Below, in pieces: positions 27,788-37,746 of a stretch of 64,000 nucleotides of DNA. The stretch is from assembly GCF_030397575.1 (NCBI RefSeq), contig NZ_JAPNXS010000003.1, positions 124,001 through 188,000 on the forward strand. The letters run 5' to 3'. The position numbers and the translations under genes are program-made. Source of the DNA: Psychromonas sp. 14N.309.X.WAT.B.A12. Its GTDB lineage: Bacteria > Pseudomonadota > Gammaproteobacteria > Enterobacterales > Psychromonadaceae. Every line of letters begins with the position of its first letter. Within the stretch, counting starts at the first letter, position 1. The notes beneath the pieces are model-generated. The model worked only from the letters and a program-made list of their open reading frames with translations, was not told the origin of the DNA and searched no databases.

Positions 27788-28114
27788 ATGAATATTAATG
27801 CAGCATCAATGTTTAAAGAGTTACAAACACAAAGTGTCGAAGCAAAAGGTTTGAGTCGTGAATTAAACACCTCTTCAGTTAACCCTGCTCCTGCTGACTT
27901 CTCTGCCATGCTGAAACAAGCTATTGATAATGTGAATGGTTTACAGCAAAACACCACTGAATTACGCAATGGTTTCGAAATGGGTGATGAAAATGTCAGT
28001 TTATCTGATGTGATGATTGCAGCAAACAAATCAAGTTTAGCCTTTGATGCAACCGTACAGGTGCGCAATAAAATGGTTGAAGCTTATAAAGAAGTTATGA
28101 GCATGCCTGTTTAA
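27788..28114 (+). CDS. fliE: Flagellar hook-basal body protein FliE
   Basis: FliE joins the MS ring to the rod in the periplasm. This 108-residue protein has the family C-terminal half (NVSLSDVMIAANKSSLAFDATVQVRNKMVEAYKEVMSMPV). The frame is open upstream to 27746, inside the promoter, but the FliE family begins with MNIN and the ATG at 27788 lies downstream of the sigma-54 promoter, so this is the start. It is the first gene of the large fli operon. Confidence 0.95.
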   Translation: MNINAASMFKELQTQSVEAKGLSRELNTSSVNPAPADFSAMLKQAIDNVNGLQQNTTELRNGFEMGDENVSLSDVMIAANKSSLAFDATVQVRNKMVEAYKEVMSMPV

Positions 28115-28155
28115 TCAGCTTTTGTTTAAAGTCAATTCGTTAAAAAGGAAGTCCT

Positions 28156-29865
28156 GTGTCTGATTCAGCAAGCAACGCAAATTTATTGCTAGAAGGGAGT
28201 GATAGTGAAGTGGTAACCCCGCAAAAAAGCGCGGTTTCATCATTCTTCTCTAATGTAGATGTATTACGACAAATTAGCATGATTATTGGTTTATTAATTG
28301 TGTTAGCGATTGTTGTAATCATTTGGTCGTGGGGCAAGGAAGCTGAATATCGCCCATTAGGTACCTATCAAACAGATGAGTTGATCTCTACATTGGATTT
28401 TTTAGATCAACAAAAAATTCCTTATAAACTTGAAGGTAATAACGTCTCTGTTATGTCCGATCAATATCAAAAAGTTAAACTGCTGATGACACGTGCAGGT
28501 TTAGCAAATGACGATGCAGACAACGGCGATGATATTTTATTACAAGATATGGGCTTCGGTGTAAGTCAACGTGTTGAAAAAGAAAGGTTAAAGCTAAGTC
28601 GTGAGCGTCAATTAGCACTCGCGATTAAAGAAATGAAAAACATTACTAATGCACAGGTCTTATTAGCAATTCCTAAAGAAAGTGTGTTTGCTCGTAAAGA
28701 AAGACAAGCAAGTGCTACGGTTGTTGTAACTAGTGCACGTTCTTATGCGTTATCAGCACAGGAAGTGGACTCAATTGTTGATCTCGTTGCATCAGCGGTA
28801 CAAGGACTTTCACCAAACAACGTTACAGTGACAGATCAAAGAGGCCGTTTATTGCATTCAGGTAGCAGTACAGGCAGTTCTGCTCAAACTAGCAAAGAAT
28901 TTGCAATGCAACGCGAAAGAGAAGACGAATATAAGTCAAAAATTGATGCTATTCTTATACCTGTATTAGGTATTGCAAATTATACTTCTGAAGTTGATTT
29001 GGTGATGGACTTCACCGTCGTAGAGGAAACTAAAAAAACGTTTAACCCTTCTAATCAAGCGATTCGCAGTGAAATGTTGATTGAAGATAAATCATCGTTA
29101 GGTGCGGTCATTGGCTCTGTCCCTGGGGCGTTGTCTAATCAACCTCCTGCCAATGGTGCAATTCCTGAAGAGTTAGAAGAAGCTGCAGAAAATGCAAAAG
29201 CAGAAAATAATGGTGCGTCTCGGACCGAATCGACACGAAACTATGAAGTTGATACCACCATTACGCATACTAAACATAAAGTGGGTAAGGTAGACAGACT
29301 AGCGGTTTCAGTAGCATTAGATTATATCAAGTCAACTAATGAAGCTGGTGAAGTCGTTTATACACCACGAAGTGCGGCAGAAGTAGAAAATATCAAGCAA
29401 CTATTATTAGGTGGCTTAGGGATCAACGTAGCGCGTGGCGACATTTTGGCGCTGGCATCAGTGAGTTTTAATCGTCCTGAATTACCAGTGGAGCCAGAAA
29501 AAGCACTATGGGAAACGGAAAGCTTTCAAGGTTACGTAAGATTTGGTGGAAGCTTATTTGTCATTATTTTGACTTTGTTATTAATTGTTCGTCCAATCAT
29601 GAAAAAACTATTATACCCAGAGTCACTTGAAAGTGCTGAAGAATACGAGTTAGGCGGAGCAATTGGCTCTGTAGAGAATGATAATCTACAAATGTTATCA
29701 GATGATGATAATGAGAGTCTTGAATTTGGGATGAGCAATGGTCAGTTTAAATTACCTGACCTACATAAGGATGAAGATCTGTTAACAGCAGTAAGATCTT
29801 TAGTGGCCAACGAGCCTGGTTTATCGGCACAAGTAATTAAAGAGTGGTTAATACAAGATGAGTGA
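28156..29865 (+). CDS. fliF: Flagellar MS-ring protein FliF
   Basis: FliF builds the MS ring in the inner membrane that holds the rotor and export gate. This 569-residue protein has two membrane segments (about residues 40-59 and 462-480) flanking the periplasmic ring-building domains; YRPLGTYQTDELISTLDFLDQQKIPYKL and RQLALAIKEMKNITNAQVLLAIP are typical. The acidic C-terminus ends in the FliG-binding helix (PGLSAQVIKEWLIQDE). The start is a GTG with AAGGAA 5-6 bases before it. Its end overlaps fliG by 8 bases. Confidence 0.96.
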   Translation: MSDSASNANLLLEGSDSEVVTPQKSAVSSFFSNVDVLRQISMIIGLLIVLAIVVIIWSWGKEAEYRPLGTYQTDELISTLDFLDQQKIPYKLEGNNVSVMSDQYQKVKLLMTRAGLANDDADNGDDILLQDMGFGVSQRVEKERLKLSRERQLALAIKEMKNITNAQVLLAIPKESVFARKERQASATVVVTSARSYALSAQEVDSIVDLVASAVQGLSPNNVTVTDQRGRLLHSGSSTGSSAQTSKEFAMQREREDEYKSKIDAILIPVLGIANYTSEVDLVMDFTVVEETKKTFNPSNQAIRSEMLIEDKSSLGAVIGSVPGALSNQPPANGAIPEELEEAAENAKAENNGASRTESTRNYEVDTTITHTKHKVGKVDRLAVSVALDYIKSTNEAGEVVYTPRSAAEVENIKQLLLGGLGINVARGDILALASVSFNRPELPVEPEKALWETESFQGYVRFGGSLFVIILTLLLIVRPIMKKLLYPESLESAEEYELGGAIGSVENDNLQMLSDDDNESLEFGMSNGQFKLPDLHKDEDLLTAVRSLVANEPGLSAQVIKEWLIQDE

Positions 29866-30907
29866 GAATGAAAACAACAAAGAATCAACTAAAGTCGCTA
29901 CTTATGATGTTACTCAGTTAAGCGGTGTAGAAAAATCAGCATTATTAATGTTGAGTTTAACACCTGCTGATGCGGCACAAATATTCAGAAACTTAGAGCC
30001 AAAACAAGTACAAAAACTAGGTATGAAGATGGCTGCATTAGAAGATTCTTCTCAGGCGAAAGTGAGTAGCGTGCATCGTGCATTCATCGAAGATATTCAA
30101 AAATACAGTAACATCGGCTTAGACAGTGAAAACTTTGTTCGTTCATCTTTAATCGAAGCGTTGGGGGAAGACAAGGCTGGAAATTTAGTGGATCAAATTA
30201 TTTTAGGCAGTGGATCTAAAGGTCTAGACTCTCTGAAATGGATGGATGCACGTCAGGTTGCAAGTATTATTCAAAATGAGCATCCTCAGATTCAAACCAT
30301 TGTTTTATCATATTTGGATCCTGAACAATCAGCTGAAATCTTAACGCAATTCCCGGAAAAGGTACGTCTCGACTTAATGATGCGTATTGCAGATTTAGAA
30401 GAAGTTCAACCAGCAGCATTGCAAGAATTGAACGAGATCATGGAAAAACAGTTTGCTGGTCAAGCTGGTGCACAAGCTGCGAAAATGGGTGGTGCTAAAG
30501 CAGCCGCGAACATTATGAACTACTTAGATACGGCTATCGAAGGTCCATTAATGGATTCTTTACGTGAGTCTGATGAAGATATGAGTCAACAAATTCAAGA
30601 TCTTATGTTTGTATTTGATAACCTTATCGATGTTGATGACCGTGGTATTCAAACGCTATTACGTGAAGTGCCACCAGAGCAATTACAATTAGCCTTGAAA
30701 GGTGCTGATGAATTGCTTAAGAATAAAGTGCTGGCTAATATGTCAAAACGTGCTGCTGAAATGCTTGCTGATGATATCGAAGCGATGGGCCCGATTAGGA
30801 TCAGCGAAGTTGAAGCTGCGCAAAAAGAGATCCTTAATATTGCTCGTCGATTATCAGATGCAGGTGAATTAATGCTAGGCGGCGGCGGTGGAGATGAGTT
30901 CTTATAA
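29858..30907 (+). CDS. fliG: Flagellar motor switch protein FliG
   Basis: FliG is the rotor protein that meets the stator and generates torque. In this 349-residue protein the middle domain carries the EHPQIQTIVLSYLDPEQSAEIL motif, and the C-terminal torque helix contains MFVFDNLIDVDDRGIQTLLREVPPEQLQLALKGA with the charged residues that interact with MotA. It ends in a glycine-rich tail. Translation is coupled to fliF by an 8-base overlap. Confidence 0.97.
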   Translation: MSENENNKESTKVATYDVTQLSGVEKSALLMLSLTPADAAQIFRNLEPKQVQKLGMKMAALEDSSQAKVSSVHRAFIEDIQKYSNIGLDSENFVRSSLIEALGEDKAGNLVDQIILGSGSKGLDSLKWMDARQVASIIQNEHPQIQTIVLSYLDPEQSAEILTQFPEKVRLDLMMRIADLEEVQPAALQELNEIMEKQFAGQAGAQAAKMGGAKAAANIMNYLDTAIEGPLMDSLRESDEDMSQQIQDLMFVFDNLIDVDDRGIQTLLREVPPEQLQLALKGADELLKNKVLANMSKRAAEMLADDIEAMGPIRISEVEAAQKEILNIARRLSDAGELMLGGGGGDEFL

Positions 30908-30951
30908 TCATAAAATAGTAACTCGCACTCGTCGGTTAAAAAGGTAAATGG

Positions 30952-31941
30952 ATGACTTCTAATAACGATAATGATAATGCATTCGAAAAATGGGCAATCC
31001 CTGACTTCGAAGAGGATATTTCACTTGGTGAAAATGATACCGATCTATTTGGTCGTCCTGCAAGCTGGTATCAAGATACGCCTGTTGAAGAGAGTGAAAC
31101 GAAAGAAGAAGGCCCCAAACCATTAACCCTAGAAGATATTGAAGCAATTCGAGCATCCGCTTACGAAGATGGTTTTAATGAGGGAAAGGAAGCGGGTTAT
31201 AACAAAGGTTTGGAAGAAGGTAAATTGCAAGGCTTAGGCGAAGGTCATAAAGAAGGGCTTGCACAAGGATTACAAGAAGGTCTTACAGAAGGGCAAGTCA
31301 AAGTAGATGTACAAACTTTACATTGGCAACAATTAGTTTCACGTCTACATAGGCCATTGGAAAAGTTAGATGAGCATGTTGAATTCCAACTAATCACATT
31401 AGCAACAAACCTTGCAGAGCAAATGGTGCGTTGTGAAGTGACGGTGAATCCTCAAGTTGTGTTACAAGCGTTGAAGCAAGGTATTGAAGCGCTTCCTGTC
31501 AATGAACAACATATTATTATCAGTTTAAATCCCGAAGACTTAGTTTTTGTACAAGACGCATTTTCTGAAAAAGAATGTGAAAAGCGTGGCTGGGATCTTA
31601 GATCTGAACCAACATTATTGCGTGGAGACTGCCAAATTCAAACTCAAACATCGAGTATTGATTACGCTTTTTCAACACGTATTACCCAAGTCTTAAAACA
31701 TTTTTTAAAAGAAAATTATCAGAATACGCCAGAAGTAAGTAATGATGGTGACTTGAGTAATGAACAGCCTGTAGATTATGAAATGCAAACTGAAGATATG
31801 CTAAATAAAGCTGCTGAAGCCGAAGAGGAAGAAAACGAAGCACATATAGACAATGTAGAGCCGTCGATAGAAGACGTTGCTGAAAACCTTATTGAAGAGC
31901 CGCAAAAAAATAATAAAACGGCAACTGAAGATAATGAATAG
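30952..31941 (+). CDS. fliH: Flagellar export ATPase regulator FliH, with acidic C-terminal extension
   Basis: FliH dimers hold the ATPase FliI at the export gate. The 329-residue protein has the FliH glycine helix: glycines at residues 74, 78, 82 and so on to 114 form eleven consecutive four-residue steps (xxxG). The FliH C-terminal domain ([21 protein letters not shown] to [10 protein letters not shown]) follows. About 65 extra acidic residues (e.g. [21 protein letters not shown]) extend the C-terminus beyond the E. coli length of 235. Its last 8 bases overlap the fliI start. Confidence 0.93.
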   Translation: MTSNNDNDNAFEKWAIPDFEEDISLGENDTDLFGRPASWYQDTPVEESETKEEGPKPLTLEDIEAIRASAYEDGFNEGKEAGYNKGLEEGKLQGLGEGHKEGLAQGLQEGLTEGQVKVDVQTLHWQQLVSRLHRPLEKLDEHVEFQLITLATNLAEQMVRCEVTVNPQVVLQALKQGIEALPVNEQHIIISLNPEDLVFVQDAFSEKECEKRGWDLRSEPTLLRGDCQIQTQTSSIDYAFSTRITQVLKHFLKENYQNTPEVSNDGDLSNEQPVDYEMQTEDMLNKAAEAEEEENEAHIDNVEPSIEDVAENLIEEPQKNNKTATEDNE

Positions 31942-33265
31942 TCTAGCGCAGCGTCTTAACCAGTACCAAGTGGGCGAGTCTATTACTCACCCCGTAGTTG
32001 CAGGTAAATTAGTAAGGGTCGTTGGATTAACTTTAGAAGCCGTGGGGTGCAGCGCTGCCGTTGGTAGTATGTGTAAAGTTGAAACCAATGATGGTTATAT
32101 TGATGCAGAAGTGGTTGGTTTTTCCAGTGATCGCTTATTTTTGATGCCAAGTGAAAGGTTAACAGGAGTGTTACCTGGAGCAAAAGTGATCCCTCAAACA
32201 AAAGAGGTGGGTATTCCGGTTGGTATGGAACTGCTTGGCCGAGTACTTGATGGTATGGGCAATCCGATTGATGGAAAGGGCGACGTTAAAACCAATAGCA
32301 TGAGTGGTTACCAAAATACACGCATCAATCCTCTTTCCCGCAAAGCGATTAAGTCGCCATTAGATACAGGTATTAAAGCGATTAATGCTTTATTAACCGT
32401 TGGCCAAGGTCAACGAATGGGCTTGTTTGCAGGCTCTGGCGTTGGTAAAAGTGTGTTATTAGGCATGATGACTCGTGGCACAAATGCTGATGTGGTGGTC
32501 GTTGGCTTGATTGGTGAACGTGGTCGTGAAGTTAAAGAGTTTATTGAAGAAATATTAGGCGAAGAAGGTCGATCTAGGGCGGTGGTTATTGCCGCTCCTG
32601 CTGATGCATCACCTTTAATGCGTCTAAAAGGCTGTGAAACGGCATTAACTATTGCCGAATACTTTCGTGATCAAGGCTTGAATGTATTATTACTAATGGA
32701 TTCTTTAACACGTTTTGCACAAGCACAACGTGAGATTGCATTAGCTATTGGTGAACCTCCTGCCACTAAAGGTTATCCACCTTCTGTTTTTGCCAAGCTA
32801 CCTGCATTAGTTGAGCGAGCTGGTAATGGTAATGACAATCAAGGATCAATTAGTGCCTTTTTCACCGTATTAACTGAGGGTGATGATCTACAAGACCCAA
32901 TTGCTGATGCGTCTCGCGCCATTTTAGATGGGCATATCGTATTATCTAGAAACCTAGCTGACGCTGGTCATTTTCCTGCCATTGATGTGGCTAAATCAAT
33001 TAGTCGAGTGATGCCGATGGTCACTTCTGATGAACATCAAACCCTCGCGCGAGTACTAAAACAAGCATATGCACTTTATGAAGAGAACAAAGAGCTGATC
33101 ACTATAGGGGCTTATTCCCGTGGCAGTGACCCACGTATTGATAAAGCAATTTTAATTAAGCCTAGATTGGATCATTTCTTGCAACAAGGTATGAAAGACA
33201 GTATCAGTTACAACGATTGTTTGACACAACTTGCCGTTTTAACGCAGGAGTTTGTGAATAGCTAA
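31934..33265 (+). CDS. fliI: Flagellum-specific ATPase FliI
   Basis: FliI is the F1-beta-like hexameric ATPase of flagellar type III export. From the ATG at 31934 it has 443 residues, with Walker [12 protein letters not shown], the [16 protein letters not shown] segment, Walker [19 protein letters not shown] and [18 protein letters not shown]. The frame opens further upstream inside fliH, but the family N-terminus and coupling to the fliH stop codon support this ATG. It lies 11 bases before fliJ. Confidence 0.96.
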   Translation: MNSLAQRLNQYQVGESITHPVVAGKLVRVVGLTLEAVGCSAAVGSMCKVETNDGYIDAEVVGFSSDRLFLMPSERLTGVLPGAKVIPQTKEVGIPVGMELLGRVLDGMGNPIDGKGDVKTNSMSGYQNTRINPLSRKAIKSPLDTGIKAINALLTVGQGQRMGLFAGSGVGKSVLLGMMTRGTNADVVVVGLIGERGREVKEFIEEILGEEGRSRAVVIAAPADASPLMRLKGCETALTIAEYFRDQGLNVLLLMDSLTRFAQAQREIALAIGEPPATKGYPPSVFAKLPALVERAGNGNDNQGSISAFFTVLTEGDDLQDPIADASRAILDGHIVLSRNLADAGHFPAIDVAKSISRVMPMVTSDEHQTLARVLKQAYALYEENKELITIGAYSRGSDPRIDKAILIKPRLDHFLQQGMKDSISYNDCLTQLAVLTQEFVNS

Positions 33266-33276
33266 AGGATTACATC

Positions 33277-33735
33277 ATGGCCGTGAATGCATTACAGCTT
33301 GTATATGAGCAAAGAGAGAAGCAAGTTGATCAAGCGTTAAAAGTTTATCAACAGGCTAAAAACGATCTCTTTGAGCAACGTAATCAGTTGCAAAACCTGC
33401 ATCAATATCGTCGTCAATATATTGCTCAGTTAAGTGAGAAGGGATCTCAGGGGTTGACGATTTCTACTTTGGGTAAATACCAGCAATTCATTGTTCAAAT
33501 AGACCAAGGTTTAAGTAATCAACAATCTTCTCTGGTTAAGTTTGAATATGCGGTACGTGAAGCAAAGCGGAAATGGACCGATAGTCAAATAGCACATAAA
33601 GCGATGGGGTTATTGTTAGAGAAAAAGGCGCTTGAAAAGACGAAGTTAGAAGATAAAAAAGAGCAACAGTTATTAGACGAATTTGCCACTTTTCAGTTTT
33701 TTAGAAATAAACAATCACAACAAGAATATAACTAA
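33277..33735 (+). CDS. fliJ: Flagellar export chaperone/stalk protein FliJ
   Basis: This 152-residue, almost wholly alpha-helical coiled-coil protein is in the fixed position after fliI. It shows the FliJ pattern (LQLVYEQREKQVDQALKVYQQAKNDL, LHQYRRQYIAQL, and a basic C-terminal half). FliJ sits in the centre of the FliI ring and links ATP hydrolysis to FlhA. Sequence conservation is low in this family, so the call leans on synteny and the heptad pattern. Confidence 0.88.
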   Translation: MAVNALQLVYEQREKQVDQALKVYQQAKNDLFEQRNQLQNLHQYRRQYIAQLSEKGSQGLTISTLGKYQQFIVQIDQGLSNQQSSLVKFEYAVREAKRKWTDSQIAHKAMGLLLEKKALEKTKLEDKKEQQLLDEFATFQFFRNKQSQQEYN

Positions 33736-33807
33736 TCATTAGCTAGAATAGTGATTATAGCGAACTACTTAACAGTAGAAACCGTTTTAATATAGAGAGA
33801 GTTTTTT

Positions 33808-35673
33808 ATGGTGCAGCCTTTAATGTTTGCTAGTACTACAACTAGTGATTTAAAAGCACATAAAGAGAATGAAATCTTAGGTAAATCCATTTTATCTGAA
33901 GAGCGGAGTGAGCCTGCGCAAAAGCAACAGGGATTTTCTCAATTATTAAATGATAAGATTGAAGAAAATAAAGCACCTACAGTAACAGCGGCTTTAGCTG
34001 ACGCTAAGAAAATGGTTAACGCCACTGAACGACAAACTATTGAGAGTCAGAGTGATGAAAGTGAGCTCAATGTTCAGGATACTGAGTTTTTATCAGTCTC
34101 ATCAACGCAAGTGACCGGCCAAGATAATGATGTAGCTGTCTCTACGGATAGTCCTGTTCAAACGCTACTTAGCTCAGATGTTATTGAACAGGATGAGCTA
34201 GCAGACAAAAATACTCTCCAATCTACTAATAAAGCTTCTGATGAAAAACTCCCAGAAAAAAGCATAGGTGGGGTAACTGCTGAGCAAACGGCAATGAAAC
34301 CTTCAACAGTAAACAGTGATTTATTAACGAGTAGTCAATTAAATTCAAAAGACCTTCAAAAAACCAATGATACCGATGAAAGTGACGATAAAGAAGCTGC
34401 TTTAGAACAAGGGGGAACTTTTACATTTGATAATGTAGTTACTCAACAAAGTGCATCGCAGGAAAGAGATAGCGAAAGCTTAGATATGGACAAGAGTGAG
34501 ACTTTCACCTTTGATAATGTGGTTACTCAACAAAGTGCATCGCAGGAAGGTGATAGCGAAAGCTTAGGTATAGATAAGAATGAGACTTTCACTTTTGATA
34601 ATGTGGTTACCCAACAAAGTATATTGCAGGAAGGTGATGTTGAAAGTTTAGATATAGATAATAAAGCCACTGTTAGATTTGATAATTTGAATGGTCAAGC
34701 AACCATCGAAAGATCGAGTATCAGTGATGATTCAGTTGAAGATGCAAATACAACATTAGTAACTGATAATGGACAAGCGACACAGTCTCAGCAGGCGCAA
34801 CTACTATCTAGTATTCGAGATGCACAGCAAATGAATACTAATGTTAATAATAGCAATGAAAACAGTCTTGATAGTATCGATCAAATAAACGTATTAAGTA
34901 AAAAAGCTAACCTTCAAGCTTCCCAGCATACTCTATTACAAGAGCAAAAAATTGGGGTAGAGAGTGATGGCCAAGAAGGTTTATCAACATTAAACAATAA
35001 AATATTATCTCTTGCTAAAGACGAGCCACAAATCGCGTTACCAGAGCTTGTAACAGAAGAGGATGGACAATTAGACAATCCAGCTAGTATCTCGACTACA
35101 TTAAAAGTGGAAGGGCAAGCGGCTGCACAAACTATGGTTGATGTTAATGGCGCTAAACCTATTCAAACTAGTATCATTCAGTCAGATAAACTTGTGTCAA
35201 TGAATCAACATATGCAAGCCACTAATAATTTACTGCAAGAACCTTTAGATATTCAATCTAAACAGGCCGCCCACTTGATGGGGGAACGCGTGATGATGAT
35301 GTTATCCGAAGGCAAGCAAGAAGTGCAAATTCGATTAGATCCTGCGGAGTTAGGGTCTATGTTTATTAAGGTGCAGGTTCAGCAGGATCAAGTTCAATTA
35401 AATATTCAAACCCAGGCCGGTTTAAGTAAAGATATTATTGAGCAAAATATGCCACGCTTAAGAGAGCAATTAGCACAACAAGGAATTCAATTAAGTGATG
35501 CTAATGTTGAACAGCAATCTCAACAGCAACAACAGTCTGGACAGCATCAATCGATGCAGGCTATGAATAGTCGTGGTGCTAATGATGCAGATTTAGTTGA
35601 AGATAATAGTACTGCCATTTGGATGCCTTCAAAAATTGCTTCTAATGATCAAGGAATTGATTATTATGCATAA
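33808..35673 (+). CDS. fliK: Flagellar hook-length control protein FliK with internal tandem repeats
   Basis: FliK is the secreted ruler that measures the hook and switches export specificity. At 621 residues it is much longer than E. coli FliK (375). The N-terminal ruler part is low-complexity, rich in S, D, E, Q and T, and contains three 28-residue repeats (TFTFDNVVTQQSASQE-type) plus a degenerate fourth. The C-terminal domain keeps the conserved LDPAELGSMFIKVQVQQDQVQLNIQ (FliK_C/Flg_hook), which contacts FlhB, then a Gln-rich stretch. It lies 72 bases after fliJ. Confidence 0.93.
   Translation: MVQPLMFASTTTSDLKAHKENEILGKSILSEERSEPAQKQQGFSQLLNDKIEENKAPTVTAALADAKKMVNATERQTIESQSDESELNVQDTEFLSVSSTQVTGQDNDVAVSTDSPVQTLLSSDVIEQDELADKNTLQSTNKASDEKLPEKSIGGVTAEQTAMKPSTVNSDLLTSSQLNSKDLQKTNDTDESDDKEAALEQGGTFTFDNVVTQQSASQERDSESLDMDKSETFTFDNVVTQQSASQEGDSESLGIDKNETFTFDNVVTQQSILQEGDVESLDIDNKATVRFDNLNGQATIERSSISDDSVEDANTTLVTDNGQATQSQQAQLLSSIRDAQQMNTNVNNSNENSLDSIDQINVLSKKANLQASQHTLLQEQKIGVESDGQEGLSTLNNKILSLAKDEPQIALPELVTEEDGQLDNPASISTTLKVEGQAAAQTMVDVNGAKPIQTSIIQSDKLVSMNQHMQATNNLLQEPLDIQSKQAAHLMGERVMMMLSEGKQEVQIRLDPAELGSMFIKVQVQQDQVQLNIQTQAGLSKDIIEQNMPRLREQLAQQGIQLSDANVEQQSQQQQQSGQHQSMQAMNSRGANDADLVEDNSTAIWMPSKIASNDQGIDYYA
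34417..34668 (+). repeat. 84-bp in-frame tandem repeat in fliK
   Basis: Three direct repeats of 84 bp start at 34417, 34501 and 34585 (each encoding 28 residues with TFDNVVTQQS), and a degenerate partial copy begins at 34669. The period is a multiple of three, so copy-number change would keep the frame and change the ruler length. Confidence 0.92.
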
Positions 35674-35780
35674 TAATTTTTTAAACATCTTGGATTAACG
35701 GCGAAATGACAATTAAAATCAGTGTATTATTCCCCTAGATTAAGACGCTATAAACACTGGTTATTTTAAGGAGAGTATAA

Positions 35781-36284
35781 ATGGCTGAAGAAAATGAAGC
35801 GTCAGGTGAAGCACCTGCTGGCAAAAAGAAATTAATTATTATCATCGCAGCAGCGGTATTAGTGTTAATCATTGCTGGTGCAGCTGTTTTTTTTCTGTTC
35901 TTTAGTAGCGAGCCAGAAAGTGAAGAGGTAGTAAAAGATGCTGCAATGGAAGAGGTACAAAAACTAGAAGCTAATTATGTGCCGATGCCCAGACCCCTTG
36001 TATTTAATGTCACTGAAGGGAATCGAAATAGAACGGCACAAATTAAAGTACAGTTAATTGTTGATAACAAAGCTGATACTGTATTAGTACGTAAACATAT
36101 TCCTTTATTAGAGAGTACGTTGGTGACTGTATTTGGAGAAGCTTCCGTAGAACAATTACGTAGTCCTCAAGGGAAGAATGAGTTACGAATGACCGCGCTT
36201 GAAGAGCTTAATAAAGCGACTAATTTGGTTGAGCAACGTGCGTTAATCCATACGGTATTATTTACCGGTTTTGTTTTACAGTAA
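35781..36284 (+). CDS. fliL: Flagellar basal body-associated protein FliL
   Basis: FliL surrounds and stabilises the stator at the motor. This 167-residue protein has a short cytoplasmic N-terminus, one membrane helix (about residues 17-39, KKLIIIIAAAVLVLIIAGAAVFFLFF) and a periplasmic stomatin-like domain ending in the family's VEQRALIHTVLFTGFVLQ. It lies 107 bases after fliK and 16 before fliM; the larger gap may hold a secondary promoter, though I see no clear one. Confidence 0.93.
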   Translation: MAEENEASGEAPAGKKKLIIIIAAAVLVLIIAGAAVFFLFFSSEPESEEVVKDAAMEEVQKLEANYVPMPRPLVFNVTEGNRNRTAQIKVQLIVDNKADTVLVRKHIPLLESTLVTVFGEASVEQLRSPQGKNELRMTALEELNKATNLVEQRALIHTVLFTGFVLQ

Positions 36285-36300
36285 TAGATAAGGGTTAAGC

Positions 36301-37317
36301 ATGGATTTATTATCCCAAGATGAAATCGACGCGCTATTGCATGGTGTTGATGATGTCGATGAGGAAAGTGGTGATAATGGAGAAATGGACTCGGGTGATA
36401 CCCATGCCCATTTTGACTTTTCATCACAAGATAGGATTGTACGTGGGCGTATGCCAACCTTGGAGTTGGTTAACGAACGATTTGCCCGTCATTTACGTAT
36501 CAGTTTATTTAATATGTTACGTCATACCGCTGAAGTGTCTATCAATGGCGTGCAAATGCTTAAATTTGGTGAGTATGTTCACACCCTATTTGTCCCTACT
36601 AGCCTGAATATGGTGCGTTTTCGTCCGTTGAAAGGAACTGGTTTGATAACTATGGAAGCTCGCTTAGTTTTCATTCTAGTGGAAAATTTTTTTGGTGGAG
36701 ATGGTCGTTATCACGCCAAAATTGAAGGTAGGGAGTTTACTCCTACTGAGCGTCGTATCATTCAAATGCTATTAAAAATAGTATTTGAAGATTACCATAA
36801 TGCTTGGGCTCCAGTGATGGATGCAGAGTTTGAATACCTTGATTCTGAAGTGAATCCTGCGATGGCTAATATTGTCAGTCCAACGGAAGTGATTGTAGTT
36901 AATTCCTTCCATATTGAGCTAGACGGTGGTGGTGGTGATTTCCATATCGCTATGCCTTATTCGATGCTCGAACCAATTCGTGAATTATTGGATGCAGGTG
37001 TTCAAAGTGATAAAGAGGATACCGATCAACGTTGGTCTCAAGCACTTGAAGATGAAATTATGGATGTGGAAGTGGGGGTTGATGCATGTGTTGTGGAAAA
37101 AGAGCTATCCTTGCGAGAGATAATGCATTTAAAAAGCGGTGACATTATTCCCATTGATCTTCCTGAAAGTTTGTTAGTATCAGTAGAAGGTCTACCTAGT
37201 TTCCGTGCAACTTTGGGGAAAGCCAATGACAATTATGCTTTAAAAGTCACCGAAAAAATTAATCGTCCTGAAGTGCAAAAAACACAAATTCAGTTAGAAG
37301 ATTTAAGAGAAAAATAG
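36301..37317 (+). CDS. fliM: Flagellar motor switch protein FliM
   Basis: FliM forms the C-ring wall and receives phospho-CheY. The N-terminal CheY-binding peptide (LSQDEIDALLHG, residues 4-15) is intact, followed by an acidic linker and the CheC-like middle domain (RIVRGRMPTLELVNERFARHLRISLFNMLR, GTGLITMEARLVFILVENFFGGDGR) and the C-terminal FliN-like domain (LKSGDIIPIDLPE). It is 338 residues, close to E. coli (334). Its CheY-binding motif resembles the repeats in the CheA linker. Confidence 0.97.
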   Translation: MDLLSQDEIDALLHGVDDVDEESGDNGEMDSGDTHAHFDFSSQDRIVRGRMPTLELVNERFARHLRISLFNMLRHTAEVSINGVQMLKFGEYVHTLFVPTSLNMVRFRPLKGTGLITMEARLVFILVENFFGGDGRYHAKIEGREFTPTERRIIQMLLKIVFEDYHNAWAPVMDAEFEYLDSEVNPAMANIVSPTEVIVVNSFHIELDGGGGDFHIAMPYSMLEPIRELLDAGVQSDKEDTDQRWSQALEDEIMDVEVGVDACVVEKELSLREIMHLKSGDIIPIDLPESLLVSVEGLPSFRATLGKANDNYALKVTEKINRPEVQKTQIQLEDLREK

Positions 37318-37353
37318 CAAGACCATTGTAGATGCAATAATAGGAAGCAAATA

Positions 37354-37746
37354 ATGAGTACAGAACAAGATATGGCTGATGATTGGGCAGCAGCATTAGA
37401 AGAGTCAGAAAATGCTGGTTCCGAAGCAAAAAGCATTGATTTAGATGAGCTCAAAGATACTAAAAAGCCAATGAGTGATGATGAGTTGGAACGTTTAGAC
37501 AGTATTCTCGATATTCCTGTAACTATTTCCATGGAAGTAGGGCGCAGTAAAATTAATATCCGTAATCTGTTACAGCTTAATCAAGGTTCAGTTGTAGAGC
37601 TGGAGCGTATTGCGGGTGAACCACTAGATGTATTAGTTAATGGTACCTTGATCGCCCATGGTGAAGTGGTGGTTGTTAATGATAAATTTGGTATTCGTTT
37701 AACCGATGTGATTAGCCAAACCGAACGTATTAAAAAACTAAAATGA
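37354..37746 (+). CDS. fliN: Flagellar motor switch protein FliN
   Basis: FliN forms the base of the C-ring and docks FliH. This 130-residue protein has the N-terminal MADDWAAALEE segment typical of polar-flagellate FliN and the SpoA domain LDIPVTISMEVGRSKINIRNLLQLNQGSVVELERIAGEPLDVLVNG, with DKFGIRLTDVIS at the end. It overlaps fliO by 4 bases (ATGA). Confidence 0.96.
   Translation: MSTEQDMADDWAAALEESENAGSEAKSIDLDELKDTKKPMSDDELERLDSILDIPVTISMEVGRSKINIRNLLQLNQGSVVELERIAGEPLDVLVNGTLIAHGEVVVVNDKFGIRLTDVISQTERIKKLK

Noticed and set aside
34417-34668. Regular repeats considered as a CRISPR array
   Set aside because: The repeats are direct, contiguous, in frame and encode part of FliK; there are no unique spacers between them.
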